Source of the DNA: Dokdonella_A sp036518555
GTDB lineage: Bacteria; Pseudomonadota; Gammaproteobacteria; Xanthomonadales; Rhodanobacteraceae
Reading direction: 5' to 3'
Assembly: GCF_036518555.1 (NCBI RefSeq)
Contig: NZ_DATDMY010000335.1
Span: 1-32,486 of the forward strand
Length of the DNA: 32,486 nucleotides
Below, piece after piece: positions 23,297-31,426 of the stretch. The notes under the pieces were generated by a model. That model was given only the letters and a program-made list of their open reading frames with translations, searched no databases and was not told the DNA's origin. Both the position numbers and the translations under genes were made by a program. Within the stretch, counting starts at the first letter, position 1. Each line of letters begins with the position of its first letter.

Positions 23297-24454
23297 ATGC
23301 GTATCGTCGGGACAGGCACGATCGTCGGCGAAACCGTGGCTGCAGGCATCCCGCTGCGACGCGGTCGCGTCGTGCTGCTCACCGAGGCGGGCCGCGACGT
23401 CGACCATCATGAGACGGCAACGCAACGCCACATCGGGCGCGAAGTCGCGGCACTGCTCGGCTATGCGTTCGCAGGGGAACACGAGGGTGGCGTGCTGGCA
23501 TGGCCGACCTACGCGGTGCCGCTGCAGACGCTGCTCGCGCGCGAGGCGGACGCGCTCGGCATCCGCAACGAGGGCGACCTGCTCGGCGGCGTCGTACCGC
23601 ATGCATTCGTCGCCGGCAAGGCGATCACGCACGGCATCCTGTCGCGCGACGCCGCAGCGCCGGAGGCATGGTCGATCGACCTCGCGCGCGACCTCGACGG
23701 CGCCGTGCTCGAAGGCTACGCCGCGTTCTCGCGCTCCGATGCGCGCGTCGCCGCCGCTCGCCTGCTCCAACGCGGACCGATCCGCCTGAAGGCGGCCGTC
23801 GCGCGCGGCGGCCACGGCCAGGCCGTATGCGCGACGCTGGACCATTTCGACACGGCCGCACTCGCGATCGCCGACGACGAGCTCGCGCGGCACGGCGTCG
23901 TCGTCGAACGCAACCTCGCGGATGCGAGCACGTACAGCATCGGCACCACGCGCGTCGGCGCATCGAGGATCAGCTACTTCGGTCGCCAGCGCACCGTCAT
24001 CGACCACCTCGGCCGCGAAGTCTACGGCGGCAGCGATCTCGTCGCGGTGCGCGGCGATTTCCGCGCCCTGTCCTCGCTGGGCATGCCCGCCGTGGTCGCC
24101 ACCGCGCTGGCCAAGGCGCTCCACTACGACGCGGCCGTCGCCGCGGCGTACCCGCTCTTCTACGCGTCGCGGCGCAACTACGATGTCGTGCACGGCTTCG
24201 ACATCGACGGTTTCGCGCACATCGGCGTGCTGGAGCAGTCCTGGCGGATCGGTGGCGCGACTCCGGCCGAACTGCTCGCGCTGCGCGCGTTCGCCGCCGA
24301 TCCGTACCTCGCCTCCATCCGCGTGGCGACGCATGAGGCATACGGGAACCCGACGCCACCCGCGGACGCGATCGTCTATTTCGAAGACAGCGCGATGCGA
24401 TTCGGCGGGCTCGTCAAGTACGCGCAGGCGAAAACCGATGGATATCCGCCTTGA
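23297..24454 (+). CDS. DUF3182 family protein (ATP-grasp-like)
   Basis: 385-aa protein that I match to the uncharacterised family DUF3182. Several features look like an ATP-grasp ligase: a central Lys/Gly-rich loop LKAAVARGGHGQ (164-175) followed by VVVERNL (201-207, the E-x-x-L that would hold adenine), and a conserved-looking end block QSWRIGGATPAE (314-325). There is no signal peptide or TM segment. If it is an ATP-grasp enzyme it would join a carboxylate to an amine or thiol; the substrate is unknown. Its 3' end overlaps the alpha/beta hydrolase gene by 17 bases, and the metallothionein gene is 12 bases upstream. The ATG lacks a strong ribosome site, suggesting coupling to upstream translation. 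Confidence 0.85.
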   Translation: MRIVGTGTIVGETVAAGIPLRRGRVVLLTEAGRDVDHHETATQRHIGREVAALLGYAFAGEHEGGVLAWPTYAVPLQTLLAREADALGIRNEGDLLGGVVPHAFVAGKAITHGILSRDAAAPEAWSIDLARDLDGAVLEGYAAFSRSDARVAAARLLQRGPIRLKAAVARGGHGQAVCATLDHFDTAALAIADDELARHGVVVERNLADASTYSIGTTRVGASRISYFGRQRTVIDHLGREVYGGSDLVAVRGDFRALSSLGMPAVVATALAKALHYDAAVAAAYPLFYASRRNYDVVHGFDIDGFAHIGVLEQSWRIGGATPAELLALRAFAADPYLASIRVATHEAYGNPTPPADAIVYFEDSAMRFGGLVKYAQAKTDGYPP

Positions 24455-25238
24455 CCGCGTCCGCATCGACGTAGCCGGCGAATCGATGCCGGGTGCGATG
24501 CTCATGCCGGCGCGCGAGCTGCCTGGCGTGCTGTTCGTGCACGGCTGGGGCGGCAGCCAGATCCAGGACCTCGCGCGCGCGCGGGAAGCGGCGGGGCTCG
24601 GCTGCGTCTGCGTCACGTTCGACCTGCGTGGGCATGGCACGCGCGAGGTCTCCGCCACGGTCAGCCGCGCGCAGAACTTCGCCGACCTCGTCGCCGCGTA
24701 CGACTGGATGGCTGCGCGTCCGACCGTGGACCGCGAAGCGCTCGCGGTCGTCGGCGTCAGCTACGGCGGCTACCTCGCCGCCCTGCTCAGCGCGGAGCGG
24801 CCCGTGCGCTGGCTCGCGCTGCGCTCGCCTGCGCTGTACAAGGACGCGGGATGGGATCTGCCCAAGCTCTCGCTGCACGCCGATCCCGACCTTCCCGCGT
24901 GGCGCGGGCGACGCATCGAGGCGCGCGACAACCGCGCACTGCGCGCGTGCGAAGCGTACCGCGGCGACGTGCTGCTCGTGGAAGCCGAGCACGACCGCAT
25001 CATCCCGCACGCGGTCATCGAGAACTACGTCGCGGCCTTCACCCGCGCACATTCGCTCACTGCACGCCTCGTCGCCGACGCGGACCACGCGTTCTCGAGC
25101 AAGACGATGCAAGCCGAGTACACAGGCCTGCTGATCAAATGGCTCACCGAGATGATCGCAGGTGCCCGTGCCAGCGCGGCCGCCCGCACGGTGGAGAGCC
25201 ACAAGCGCGACATCGCGCGCGCGCCGTCCCGGCAGTAG
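24438..25238 (+). CDS. Alpha/beta-hydrolase (esterase/peptidase-like)
   Basis: 266-aa cytosolic serine hydrolase. Oxyanion-loop HGWGGS (35-40), nucleophile elbow GVSYGG (Ser108), acid in EAEHD (Asp186) and catalytic His217 (DADHAF) complete the triad. The SYGG elbow and overall layout resemble the dienelactone-hydrolase/acyl-peptidase branch. It overlaps the DUF3182 gene by 17 bases in another frame. A ligase-like protein paired with a hydrolase could build and release a conjugate, but this is inference. The Arg/Ala-rich C-terminal 25 residues look like an unstructured tail. A 7-bp stem (GCCGGCG 25267-25273 with CGCCGGC 25298-25304) lies between it and the convergent topoisomerase gene. Confidence 0.92.
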   Translation: MDIRLDRVRIDVAGESMPGAMLMPARELPGVLFVHGWGGSQIQDLARAREAAGLGCVCVTFDLRGHGTREVSATVSRAQNFADLVAAYDWMAARPTVDREALAVVGVSYGGYLAALLSAERPVRWLALRSPALYKDAGWDLPKLSLHADPDLPAWRGRRIEARDNRALRACEAYRGDVLLVEAEHDRIIPHAVIENYVAAFTRAHSLTARLVADADHAFSSKTMQAEYTGLLIKWLTEMIAGARASAAARTVESHKRDIARAPSRQ

Positions 25239-25320
25239 CCCATCAGGGGCCACGACGGACGCCCGGGCCGGCGAAGGCCGCCGCACTCGCCGCGCGGCGC
25301 CGGCGCGTCGGCCGCTCGCG

Positions 25321-26352
25321 CTAGGAACGCGGTTCGCGACGCAGATAGCGCAGCAGTGCGCGTTCCGCGCGACTCAGGCCGCGGTCCGCGCGACGGATGC
25401 GACGGAACGCACCGAGTGCGCGCGACCACCGATCGTCATCGTCGACGGCAATGAGCACCGCGGGGTGCACGTAGGTGGTGCGACAGACCGTGGGCGTGTT
25501 GCCCAGCTCGCCGGCAGCGAGTGCGATCGCGGCCTGCAGCGAGGCGGGCGCGTCGCCGCTGCCGAAGAGCGCATCGGCGACGATCACGCTCGCCGCCCAC
25601 GTGCGGAAGTCCTTCGCGGTGTAGTCGTCGCCCATGACCGCGCGCAGGTAGGCGTTCACGTCGCCGGACGACACCCGATGGCGCCGTCCTCCGTCGACGT
25701 ACTGGAAGAGATACTGACCGGGCAGGTCCTGGCATCTGCGGATCGTGCGCGCCAAACGCGGATCCTGCAGCAGACGTTCGTGATGCTGCCCCGACTTGCC
25801 CCGGAATGCGAGGCGCACGCGATCGCCGCGCACGCGAACGTGGCGATTGCGCAGCGTACTCACGCCGAAGGAGCCGTTCGCCTTCGCGTACTCCTCGTTG
25901 CCGATGCGCATGCGCGTGCGGTCGAGCAGGCGCACGATCGCGGCGAGCACGCGCTCGCGCACGAGGCCGTTCGCGCGCAGGTCACGCGCGACGCGACGAC
26001 GCAAGGCCGGAAGACGCGTAGCGAACTCGATCGTGCGCTGGAATTTCACGCTGTCGCGCTGCGCGCGCCATCGGGGGTGGTAGCGGTACTGCTTGCGACC
26101 ACGGGCGTCGCGCGCCGTCGCCTGCAGGTGTCCGCGTGGATCACGGCATATCCAGACGTCGCGGTACGCGGGCGGGATCGCGAGCGCGCGGATCCGCGCC
26201 AGCGTCCGCTCGTCGGTCACGCGCCGACCGCGCGCGTCGACGTAGGCGAAGCCGTCGCCGCTGCGACGGCGACGAAGGCCGGCCTGCGTATCGGCCACGT
26301 AGACGAGGCGGCCCCTTGGCCATTCGAACGGCGTGCGTCGAGGCGATCCCAT
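25321..26352 (-). CDS. DNA topoisomerase IB (poxvirus-like)
   Basis: Relaxes supercoils through a 3'-phosphotyrosyl intermediate without ATP. 343 aa, usual for the bacterial enzymes. The N-terminal domain contains DVWICRDPRGHLQATARDARGRKQY; the catalytic domain has RTRMRIGNEEY (Arg), FRGKSG (Lys186), KDFRTW (Arg250) and the active-site Tyr294 in TVCRTTYVHP. ATG 26352 gives MGSPRRTPFEWPRG; a GTG at 26394 would add 14 residues. Such enzymes are patchily distributed in bacteria and often lie in accessory stress or DNA-repair gene groups, which fits the neighbours. The gene is convergent with the alpha/beta hydrolase. Confidence 0.94.
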   Translation of the reverse strand: MGSPRRTPFEWPRGRLVYVADTQAGLRRRRSGDGFAYVDARGRRVTDERTLARIRALAIPPAYRDVWICRDPRGHLQATARDARGRKQYRYHPRWRAQRDSVKFQRTIEFATRLPALRRRVARDLRANGLVRERVLAAIVRLLDRTRMRIGNEEYAKANGSFGVSTLRNRHVRVRGDRVRLAFRGKSGQHHERLLQDPRLARTIRRCQDLPGQYLFQYVDGGRRHRVSSGDVNAYLRAVMGDDYTAKDFRTWAASVIVADALFGSGDAPASLQAAIALAAGELGNTPTVCRTTYVHPAVLIAVDDDDRWSRALGAFRRIRRADRGLSRAERALLRYLRREPRS

Positions 26353-26504
26353 GGTCGGCGCATTCCTGCACGAGCCGCATGAATGCGCACCCACCGGACG
26401 CCATCGCCGGCTGAACGTCGCCGGAGCGGTTCACCTGCCGCTTCAACGCGGCAGCGCACGCTGCTCCGCGATCGCCGCACGTCGCGGCGCCCGACGAGGA
26501 GACA

Positions 26505-26819
26505 ATGATGAAGATGAAAAGCACGAGTGCGTGGACACTGTCGCTGCTGCTCGTGGCCGGAGCCTGCGCCGCACAGGTTTCGCCGAGCAACCCTCCCGCG
26601 ACGAACGCGAACGACGAGCCTACGCGCGGCGCCGCGATGACGTCCGACGCGTCCTGGGACGGGAAGGACACGAACAAGGACGGCTACATCACGAAGGAAG
26701 AGCTCAAGGGCGACCCGGCCTTGCTGACCCATTTCGATGCGATCGACACCGATCACGACATGAAGCTTTCTCCGGCGGAATGGAAGGCATGGGGCCATGG
26801 CGAAGCAGGCAGGCGTTGA
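26505..26819 (+). CDS. Exported EF-hand calcium-binding protein
   Basis: 104-aa protein with an N-terminal export signal (residues 1-22, hydrophobic core TLSLLLVAGA). Cleavage after ACA and lipidation at Cys21 are both conceivable, though the lipobox (AGAC) is poor. Two EF-hand loops are visible: DTNKDGYITKEE (55-66), a canonical 12-residue loop, and DTDHDMKLSPAE (81-92), in which Met replaces the usual Gly at position 6 and would strain Ca2+ binding. The ATG has GAGGAG ten bases upstream. It is divergent from topoisomerase IB, and a short unsupported ORF overlaps its end. Probably periplasmic; function unknown. Confidence 0.85.
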   Translation: MMKMKSTSAWTLSLLLVAGACAAQVSPSNPPATNANDEPTRGAAMTSDASWDGKDTNKDGYITKEELKGDPALLTHFDAIDTDHDMKLSPAEWKAWGHGEAGRR

Positions 26820-27153
26820 CCCGAGCGCGGGGACCGCGCCTGCCGGTTCCCGCGCCGCCGAAGCGACGCGACGCAGCGCGTCGCTCGGTCTGCCGACACC
26901 CGTCGACGACGACTGGCAGCGCGTGCAGGAGCGGATCGATCGCATCGTGCACCCGTGCGCGGCCGGACCGGCGCAACCGGTGGGTCCGCCATCTCGCATC
27001 CGCGCAGACGATGGCACGGATGACGGCCGGTCGGCGCGCCTAGCGAACGAGGACGGGCGCGCGTCGAAAAAGGGATCGCCCGAACGCGCGGCGCCGACGG
27101 CGCGCCATGCCACCCGCGGCGCGGATGGACCGAACGCCGAGCGACGCGGATGA
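26797..27153 (+). CDS. Doubtful hypothetical protein overlapping the EF-hand gene
   Basis: A 118-codon frame starts 23 bases before the EF-hand stop. Its first half uses codons much like its neighbours and contains a helix-like stretch DDDWQRVQERIDRIVH (37-52). The second half is Arg/Ala/Asp-rich and looks non-coding. No family is recognised. If it is not a gene, the 385 bases from 26820 to 27204 hold nothing I can identify. Confidence 0.25.
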   Translation: MAKQAGVDPSAGTAPAGSRAAEATRRSASLGLPTPVDDDWQRVQERIDRIVHPCAAGPAQPVGPPSRIRADDGTDDGRSARLANEDGRASKKGSPERAAPTARHATRGADGPNAERRG

Positions 27154-27204
27154 TGCGGAAGCGGAATTCGATCACGCAATGCGGCCGTCGCAGGCGACGA
27201 CGCG

Positions 27205-27537
27205 TCAGGTCTCGAGCAGGCGCTGCGACGCCGCGAGGTCGAGCCATTCGCGCCCTGCGACGAGACGGTAGCAAGGCAGCTCGGCGCGCTCGAGCGCGTC
27301 GACGAGGTTGGAGGCAAGCCGAATCGCGCGCCGCTCGCCGATACCGAAGTCCACGTAGCCGTCGTACCACTGATAGCCCGCCGGGGAACGCGCCGAAGGT
27401 TCGATGCGCAATGCGCCCGCATCGGGGACCGGACGAAATCCGGCCACGAATGCATCGACCGCATCGGCGGCCTCGCCATCCGCTTCGAACACGAGCACCT
27501 GCTGCCAGCCCGCAGTCGGATTCATGACGACGCTCAT
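27205..27537 (-). CDS. Hypothetical protein, 110 aa
   Basis: A small, mostly soluble alpha/beta-looking protein without signal peptide or TM segment. It begins MSVVMNPTAGWQQVLVFEADG and contains a QWYDGYVDFGIGERRAIRLASNLVDALERAEL region (about 64-95) that reads like a strand-helix unit. I do not recognise a family. ATG 27537 has GGAG about nine bases upstream; the frame continues upstream to 27708 without any sign of protein character. It stands alone between the low-confidence ORF and the HEAT operon. The 177-base gap to its right (27538-27714) shows no clear element. Confidence 0.6.
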   Translation of the reverse strand: MSVVMNPTAGWQQVLVFEADGEAADAVDAFVAGFRPVPDAGALRIEPSARSPAGYQWYDGYVDFGIGERRAIRLASNLVDALERAELPCYRLVAGREWLDLAASQRLLET

Positions 27538-27714
27538 GGGCGAGTCTCCAGAGCTTCGAAGATCCGACCATAGCCCTCGAACCGTTAAGAGGGCGTGATG
27601 AGCATGCGTGGCGTTCGCGCACGCGTCGCCGTTTCCCGGCATGAGGGATTCCACCGATCGCGAACGCGTCGCGCCTACGCCCGCATCGCCACTGCCGGCC
27701 AGCGGCAACGATGC

Positions 27715-28722
27715 TCAGCGTGACGCCGTCCGTGCCCGTGCCAGTACCTCGTCGAGTGCCTGCAGCGCGCGCGGCGAGCCGGACTGCCCGAGCCAGAACA
27801 GCGCCTGCTTCTTCGCGTCGCGCGGATAACTGCCACGCAGGATCGCGATGAGCGCATCCTCGGCCTTGTCGTCGCCGAGCTGCGACAACGCAAACACGGC
27901 CTGCTCGCGCACGTCCGCCGACGTGTCGCCGGCGACCGCGGCCGTGATGTCCGCCGCCGCGCGCGGATCGCCCATCTGCGCCATCCAGAACAGCGCCTGG
28001 CTGCGCACGTGGTCGCTGCGGTCACTGTGCGAGATCGCGAGGATGCGTGCATAGGCGTCGACGCCGGAAGCCTGTGACAACGCGAAGATCGCGTGTTCGC
28101 GCAGATCCGGGTCGGCGTCGGTCGTCGCGACGCGCTCGACGATCGCGGCACCGTCCGCACCGCGCGCCTGGCCGAGCCAGAACAGCGCCTGTTCGCGCGT
28201 TTCTTCGGCGTGCTTGGGCTCGGCCAGTGCCGCGAGTGCGCGCGTCGCCGAGGGCTCGGCGTGGTAGGCGATCGCGGCGAGCGCGGAATCGATGTCCGCC
28301 TTGGCCGAGCGCGGCTCGGCCGCCCATGCCGCGAGCAGCTCGACGCTGCGCGCGGGTTCGACCGCGTCGATCTCGCGGATCGGCTTCGCCGTGCGCACCG
28401 GGCACGAGGCGCCGACCGCGCGCACGTCGTCGATGCGGCCGTGCACGATGCGCGCGTACACGGCGAGTTCGGTGTCGTGGCGTGGATCGCCGTCGCTCGT
28501 GCCGAACACGCCGATGCGCGCGTCGAGATCGCAGCCGACATCGAGCGGCACGCCGCGTTTTACACCATAGCAGCACGGCGCACGCGCGCCGTCCACGAGC
28601 GGAACGCGCCAGCCGACCCAACCGTCGTCGTGCGCGACCTCCGCGGCGAAATCGGCCGCGATCGCCAGCGTCGCGTGCGCGCCGAGCGCAGCCAGCATGC
28701 ACAGCAGCAAGGTCCTGGTCAT
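27715..28722 (-). CDS. Exported HEAT-repeat protein with exact 32-residue period
   Basis: 335 aa with a Sec signal peptide (about residues 1-22, ending AIA before ADF). Residues 24-165 form an unrecognised domain with four Cys (50, 51, 64, 107) that could make disulfides in the periplasm. From about 168, five HEAT-like helical repeats follow: signature octets start at 178, 210, 242, 274 and 306, exactly 32 residues apart. They alternate between an ALFW type (QALFWLGQ, QALFWMAQ, QALFWLGQ) and an A(I/V)FALSQ type. The ATG overlaps the TGA of the upstream gene (ATGA). It is last in an ECF sigma, anti-sigma, TPR/HEAT, HEAT operon. Probably a periplasmic protein-binding scaffold; the partner is unknown. 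Confidence 0.88.
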   Translation of the reverse strand: MTRTLLLCMLAALGAHATLAIAADFAAEVAHDDGWVGWRVPLVDGARAPCCYGVKRGVPLDVGCDLDARIGVFGTSDGDPRHDTELAVYARIVHGRIDDVRAVGASCPVRTAKPIREIDAVEPARSVELLAAWAAEPRSAKADIDSALAAIAYHAEPSATRALAALAEPKHAEETREQALFWLGQARGADGAAIVERVATTDADPDLREHAIFALSQASGVDAYARILAISHSDRSDHVRSQALFWMAQMGDPRAAADITAAVAGDTSADVREQAVFALSQLGDDKAEDALIAILRGSYPRDAKKQALFWLGQSGSPRALQALDEVLARARTASR

Positions 28723-29957
28723 GGCTTGTCCGCCTTGTCGAGTTCGGATTCGATCGCGTCGATCGCGGCGTCGTCGCCCATCGTCGTGAGCGTGCGCAGC
28801 AGCGCCTTCTTCTCGTCGACCGTCCTCGCGTTGCGGTACAGCGCGAGCACGGCCTCGCTGTCGTCGGCGACGAGCAGGCCTTGCAGCACCGCGTCGCGCA
28901 GCGCGGGCGTGTTCGCGCTCGCGTACAGCTTGCGCAGCTCCGTGGCACCGCCGCGGTCGCCGGCGACACCGAGCGCGTGCAGCGCGGCGATGCGGACCTC
29001 CTCGGGCTGCTTCGCGTCCGTCGCGATCGCTGCAAGGGCGCTGCTGTTGCCGGCGACACCGAGCGCTTCGACGATCGCGCGCCGGTTCGGCAGATCCTGC
29101 GTGACGTCGTAGAGCTGCTTGAGCTCGGCCGAGGCGTCGAGTGCGCCGAGCGTCTGGATCGCGTGTGCGCGCACGGCTGGGTCCGCCTCGTCGCGGGCGG
29201 CGGCGAGCACGAGGTCCTTGCGGTCGGCGACGAGGTAGGCGTCGAGGATCTGCCGCTTCTCGCGTGCATCCTTGCTGCCGGCGTAAAGCTCGCGCAAGCG
29301 CTCGATCGCGCGGTCCTCGCCGCTCACGCCGAGGATGCGCACGGCTTCCTCGCGCAACTCCGGATCGCTCGCGCCCTTCGCCGCCTCGACCACGTCGTCG
29401 AGGCCGTGGCTGTCGTCGAGCTGGCTCATCACGAACAACGCGCGTTTCTTCAGCTTGACCGAGTACGGGCCCTTGAGCACTTTCTTGAGCAGCGGCATCG
29501 CCCGCTCGGCCGGCGCGCTCATGAGGCCTTCGAGCGCGACCTCGGCGAGTTCCTCGTTGCCGATGTCGGCCACGACCGGCTTTGCGGTCGCCGGCGTGGC
29601 CTGTTGCACGAGCGCGTCGGCGTCCTTGCTCCATCGGCTCTGCGGGAATTCCCGCCGCAGCCTGTCGAGCACGCTCTTCGCTTCATTCGAGCGCTTGGCC
29701 TGCACGAGTGCGTACGCTTCCCAGTACAACGCGGCGTCGGCGCTCCGAGGCTCCTTTTCGCGCAGCAGCCCCTCGAGCTCGGTGAAGCGCTTGAGCGCGG
29801 TGCTCCAGTCCGATTTCTTCAACGCGGCCTGGCCCTGCCAGTACAGCCGGTTCGACGCCGTGTCGGTGGGCGCCATGTCGCCCTCATTCGCGGCGAACGC
29901 GGCGTTCGCGGCGAGCGCGACGGCAGCGGCGAGCAGGCGGACGGTGATCGTTTTCAT
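28719..29957 (-). CDS. Exported TPR + HEAT-repeat protein
   Basis: 412 aa. The signal peptide is about residues 1-22 (ending AFA before ANEGD). A TPR-like part follows (about 35-115: NRLYWQGQAALKKSDW and YWEAYALVQAKRSNEAKSVLDRL), then HEAT/PBS-lyase-type repeats (about 135-405) such as DPELREEAVRILGVSGE, DPAVRAHAIQTLG and PEEVRIAALHALGVAG. ATG 29957 is well spaced from GGAG; an ATG at 29966 would be too close to it. It starts 23 bases after the anti-sigma gene and overlaps the next HEAT gene by ATGA. Two consecutive exported repeat proteins behind an ECF regulator suggest an envelope-related complex; the function is not known to me. Confidence 0.9.
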   Translation of the reverse strand: MKTITVRLLAAAVALAANAAFAANEGDMAPTDTASNRLYWQGQAALKKSDWSTALKRFTELEGLLREKEPRSADAALYWEAYALVQAKRSNEAKSVLDRLRREFPQSRWSKDADALVQQATPATAKPVVADIGNEELAEVALEGLMSAPAERAMPLLKKVLKGPYSVKLKKRALFVMSQLDDSHGLDDVVEAAKGASDPELREEAVRILGVSGEDRAIERLRELYAGSKDAREKRQILDAYLVADRKDLVLAAARDEADPAVRAHAIQTLGALDASAELKQLYDVTQDLPNRRAIVEALGVAGNSSALAAIATDAKQPEEVRIAALHALGVAGDRGGATELRKLYASANTPALRDAVLQGLLVADDSEAVLALYRNARTVDEKKALLRTLTTMGDDAAIDAIESELDKADKP

Positions 29958-29980
29958 GCGGGGCATGCTCCGTTGGTGTC

Positions 29981-30736
29981 TTACGTACGGCGTTCGCCGT
30001 TGCGGTCGAGGCGGGCCTGCGTCGCGCGCACCTGGAACAACAGGTCGGTCGAGCGAAGGTAGTCGCGCAGGCCTTCATTGCCTTTGACGGGCGTCGGCGC
30101 GGACTGGTTAGCGAGCGAGATCAGCACGGGTTCGAGCTGGCGCAGGAAGTCGGCGAGCTGGCCGTTGCCGGCACGAGCCGCCGCGCGTGCGTACAGACGA
30201 TTCGCGTCGACGAGCGAAGCGGCGAGTTCGCGGTTGCCGTCGAGCAGCTCGCTGCTCTCGCTGTTGCTCGCGGTCAGCAGCACGCCTTCAGTCGCGCGCA
30301 GGTGCGCGGCGACGTAGGCGTCGAGCACGCGCATCGCGGTCGCGTCCGCGCGCGCCTGCGCGACGTCGTCGGGCACCGGCGCACTCTGCCGTCCCGCGTA
30401 GAACGCGACGCCGGCGACGAGTGCGACCGCGAACGCGCCAGCCCAGGCAAGGTGCGGCGGATCGAGCCGGTCGCGCATGCGCGCAAACCACGACGCGCGC
30501 TGCGCGCGGCCAACGAGCCGCGGTTCGAGCGCGCGCCACAGGCGCTTCTCGAATCCGCCGTCGGCGACCGGAACGGGCAGCGCGTCGATCTCGCCGAGCA
30601 CGCGCAGTACCGCGTCGCGACGCGCACGCAGCTCCGCGGACGCCGCGAGCGCCGCGTCGATGCGCGCGAACTCGCCGGCCTCGAGGCCGTCGCGGTAATG
30701 GTGCAGGATGAGGTCCTCGTCGCTGATCGTGTGCAT
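29981..30736 (-). CDS. Probable membrane anti-sigma factor
   Basis: 251 aa with one TM helix (about 95-114). A cytosolic N-terminal part begins MHTISDEDLILHHYRDGLEAGEFARIDAALAAS, the pattern typical of anti-sigma domains, and a mostly helical periplasmic part of about 135 residues follows. It has no Cys, so it is not a zinc-binding (ZAS) anti-sigma. The ATG lies four bases after the ECF sigma stop, the standard sigma/anti-sigma arrangement. It should hold the sigma factor inactive until a periplasmic signal arrives; the downstream exported HEAT proteins could be part of that sensing or the response. Assignment rests on context, topology and N-terminal resemblance. Confidence 0.8.
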   Translation of the reverse strand: MHTISDEDLILHHYRDGLEAGEFARIDAALAASAELRARRDAVLRVLGEIDALPVPVADGGFEKRLWRALEPRLVGRAQRASWFARMRDRLDPPHLAWAGAFAVALVAGVAFYAGRQSAPVPDDVAQARADATAMRVLDAYVAAHLRATEGVLLTASNSESSELLDGNRELAASLVDANRLYARAAARAGNGQLADFLRQLEPVLISLANQSAPTPVKGNEGLRDYLRSTDLLFQVRATQARLDRNGERRT

Positions 30737-30740
30737 GGCT

Positions 30741-31301
30741 TCACCCGCTGGGTTCGAGCACGGCGCGCAACTTGCGCACCGCGCGGAAGATCGCCTGCTT
30801 GCAGGCACCGACATTGAGCGACAGCGCCGCCGAGATGTCCTCGAGCGACTGGCCCTCGTGATGGCGCAGCACGAACGCGCTGCGCTCGAGCACGCTCATG
30901 CGGGCGAGCTCGCTCTCGATGCCGCGGCGCAGCTCGGCGCTGCGCGCGAGCCGCTCGGGCCCGGGCGCCGCCTCGAGGGCGCGGGACAGCAGGTCCTCGC
31001 CGTCCTCGCCTTCGGGCAACGCGGCCTCGACGCGCCCGCGCCGGCGCATCTGCTCGAGCGCGGCATTCACGCCGATGCGATGCAGCCAGGTCGAGAACGC
31101 GGCACGACCGTCGAAATCGCCGAGGTGCCTCCAGGCATTGAAGAATGCTTCCTGCACCGCATCTTCGGCGATGGCCCTGTCGCCGGTGATGCGCGCGCAG
31201 ACGCGGAACAGCGTGCCCGCGTGCGCTTCGACGAGGCGTCGAAACGCGGCGGTATCCCCTGCTCCTGCGCGCGCGACCCAGCGCGTTTCGTCGTCGGCCA
31301 T
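30741..31301 (-). CDS. ECF-type RNA polymerase sigma factor (leftward unit)
   Basis: 186-aa extracytoplasmic-function sigma factor. Region 2 (about 20-90) shows DAVQEAFFNAWRHLGDFDGRAAFSTWLHRIGVNAALEQMRRR, and region 4 (about 130-182) shows LERSAFVLRHHEGQSLEDISAALSLNVGACKQAIFRAVRKLRA. ATG 31301 (MADDETRWVARAGAGD) is the family-like start; the frame extends upstream without homology. It leads the operon with an anti-sigma gene and two exported HEAT proteins. Divergent from a second ECF gene 160 bases away. The target promoters are unknown; autoregulation would be usual. Confidence 0.94.
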   Translation of the reverse strand: MADDETRWVARAGAGDTAAFRRLVEAHAGTLFRVCARITGDRAIAEDAVQEAFFNAWRHLGDFDGRAAFSTWLHRIGVNAALEQMRRRGRVEAALPEGEDGEDLLSRALEAAPGPERLARSAELRRGIESELARMSVLERSAFVLRHHEGQSLEDISAALSLNVGACKQAIFRAVRKLRAVLEPSG

Positions 31302-31409
31302 GCCGCATAGGATGCGCGATCGGCGCCAGCGGTTAGCACGTCCCTGGGCTGGCCCGATCGGGGTGGCGAACGGCAACCCCGCGGCCGGGCCGGGCGCGTT
31401 CGACCCATG

Positions 31410-31426
31410 CGATCCGACCCGGATCG
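31410..31426. promoter_or_regulatory. Inverted repeat between two divergent ECF genes
   Basis: CGATCC-GACCC-GGATCG is a perfect 6-bp-arm inverted repeat in the gap between the ECF units. Immediately right of it, GTGACG (31426-31431) and TACGCT (31450-31455) with an 18-bp spacer could be a weak promoter. Transcription would then begin at about the ATG at 31462, which has no Shine-Dalgarno, suggesting a leaderless message. Confidence 0.35.

Noticed and set aside
21989..24658. 889-codon minus-strand open frame opposite the SDR, metallothionein and DUF3182 genes
   Set aside because: Composition is Arg/Ala/Val/Asp-rich antisense shadow; the plus strand carries recognisable families with ribosome sites and tight spacing.
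27205..27708. Longer 167-codon version of the 110-aa hypothetical gene
   Set aside because: The extra N-terminal part has no protein-like character, and the internal ATG at 27537 has a properly spaced GGAG.
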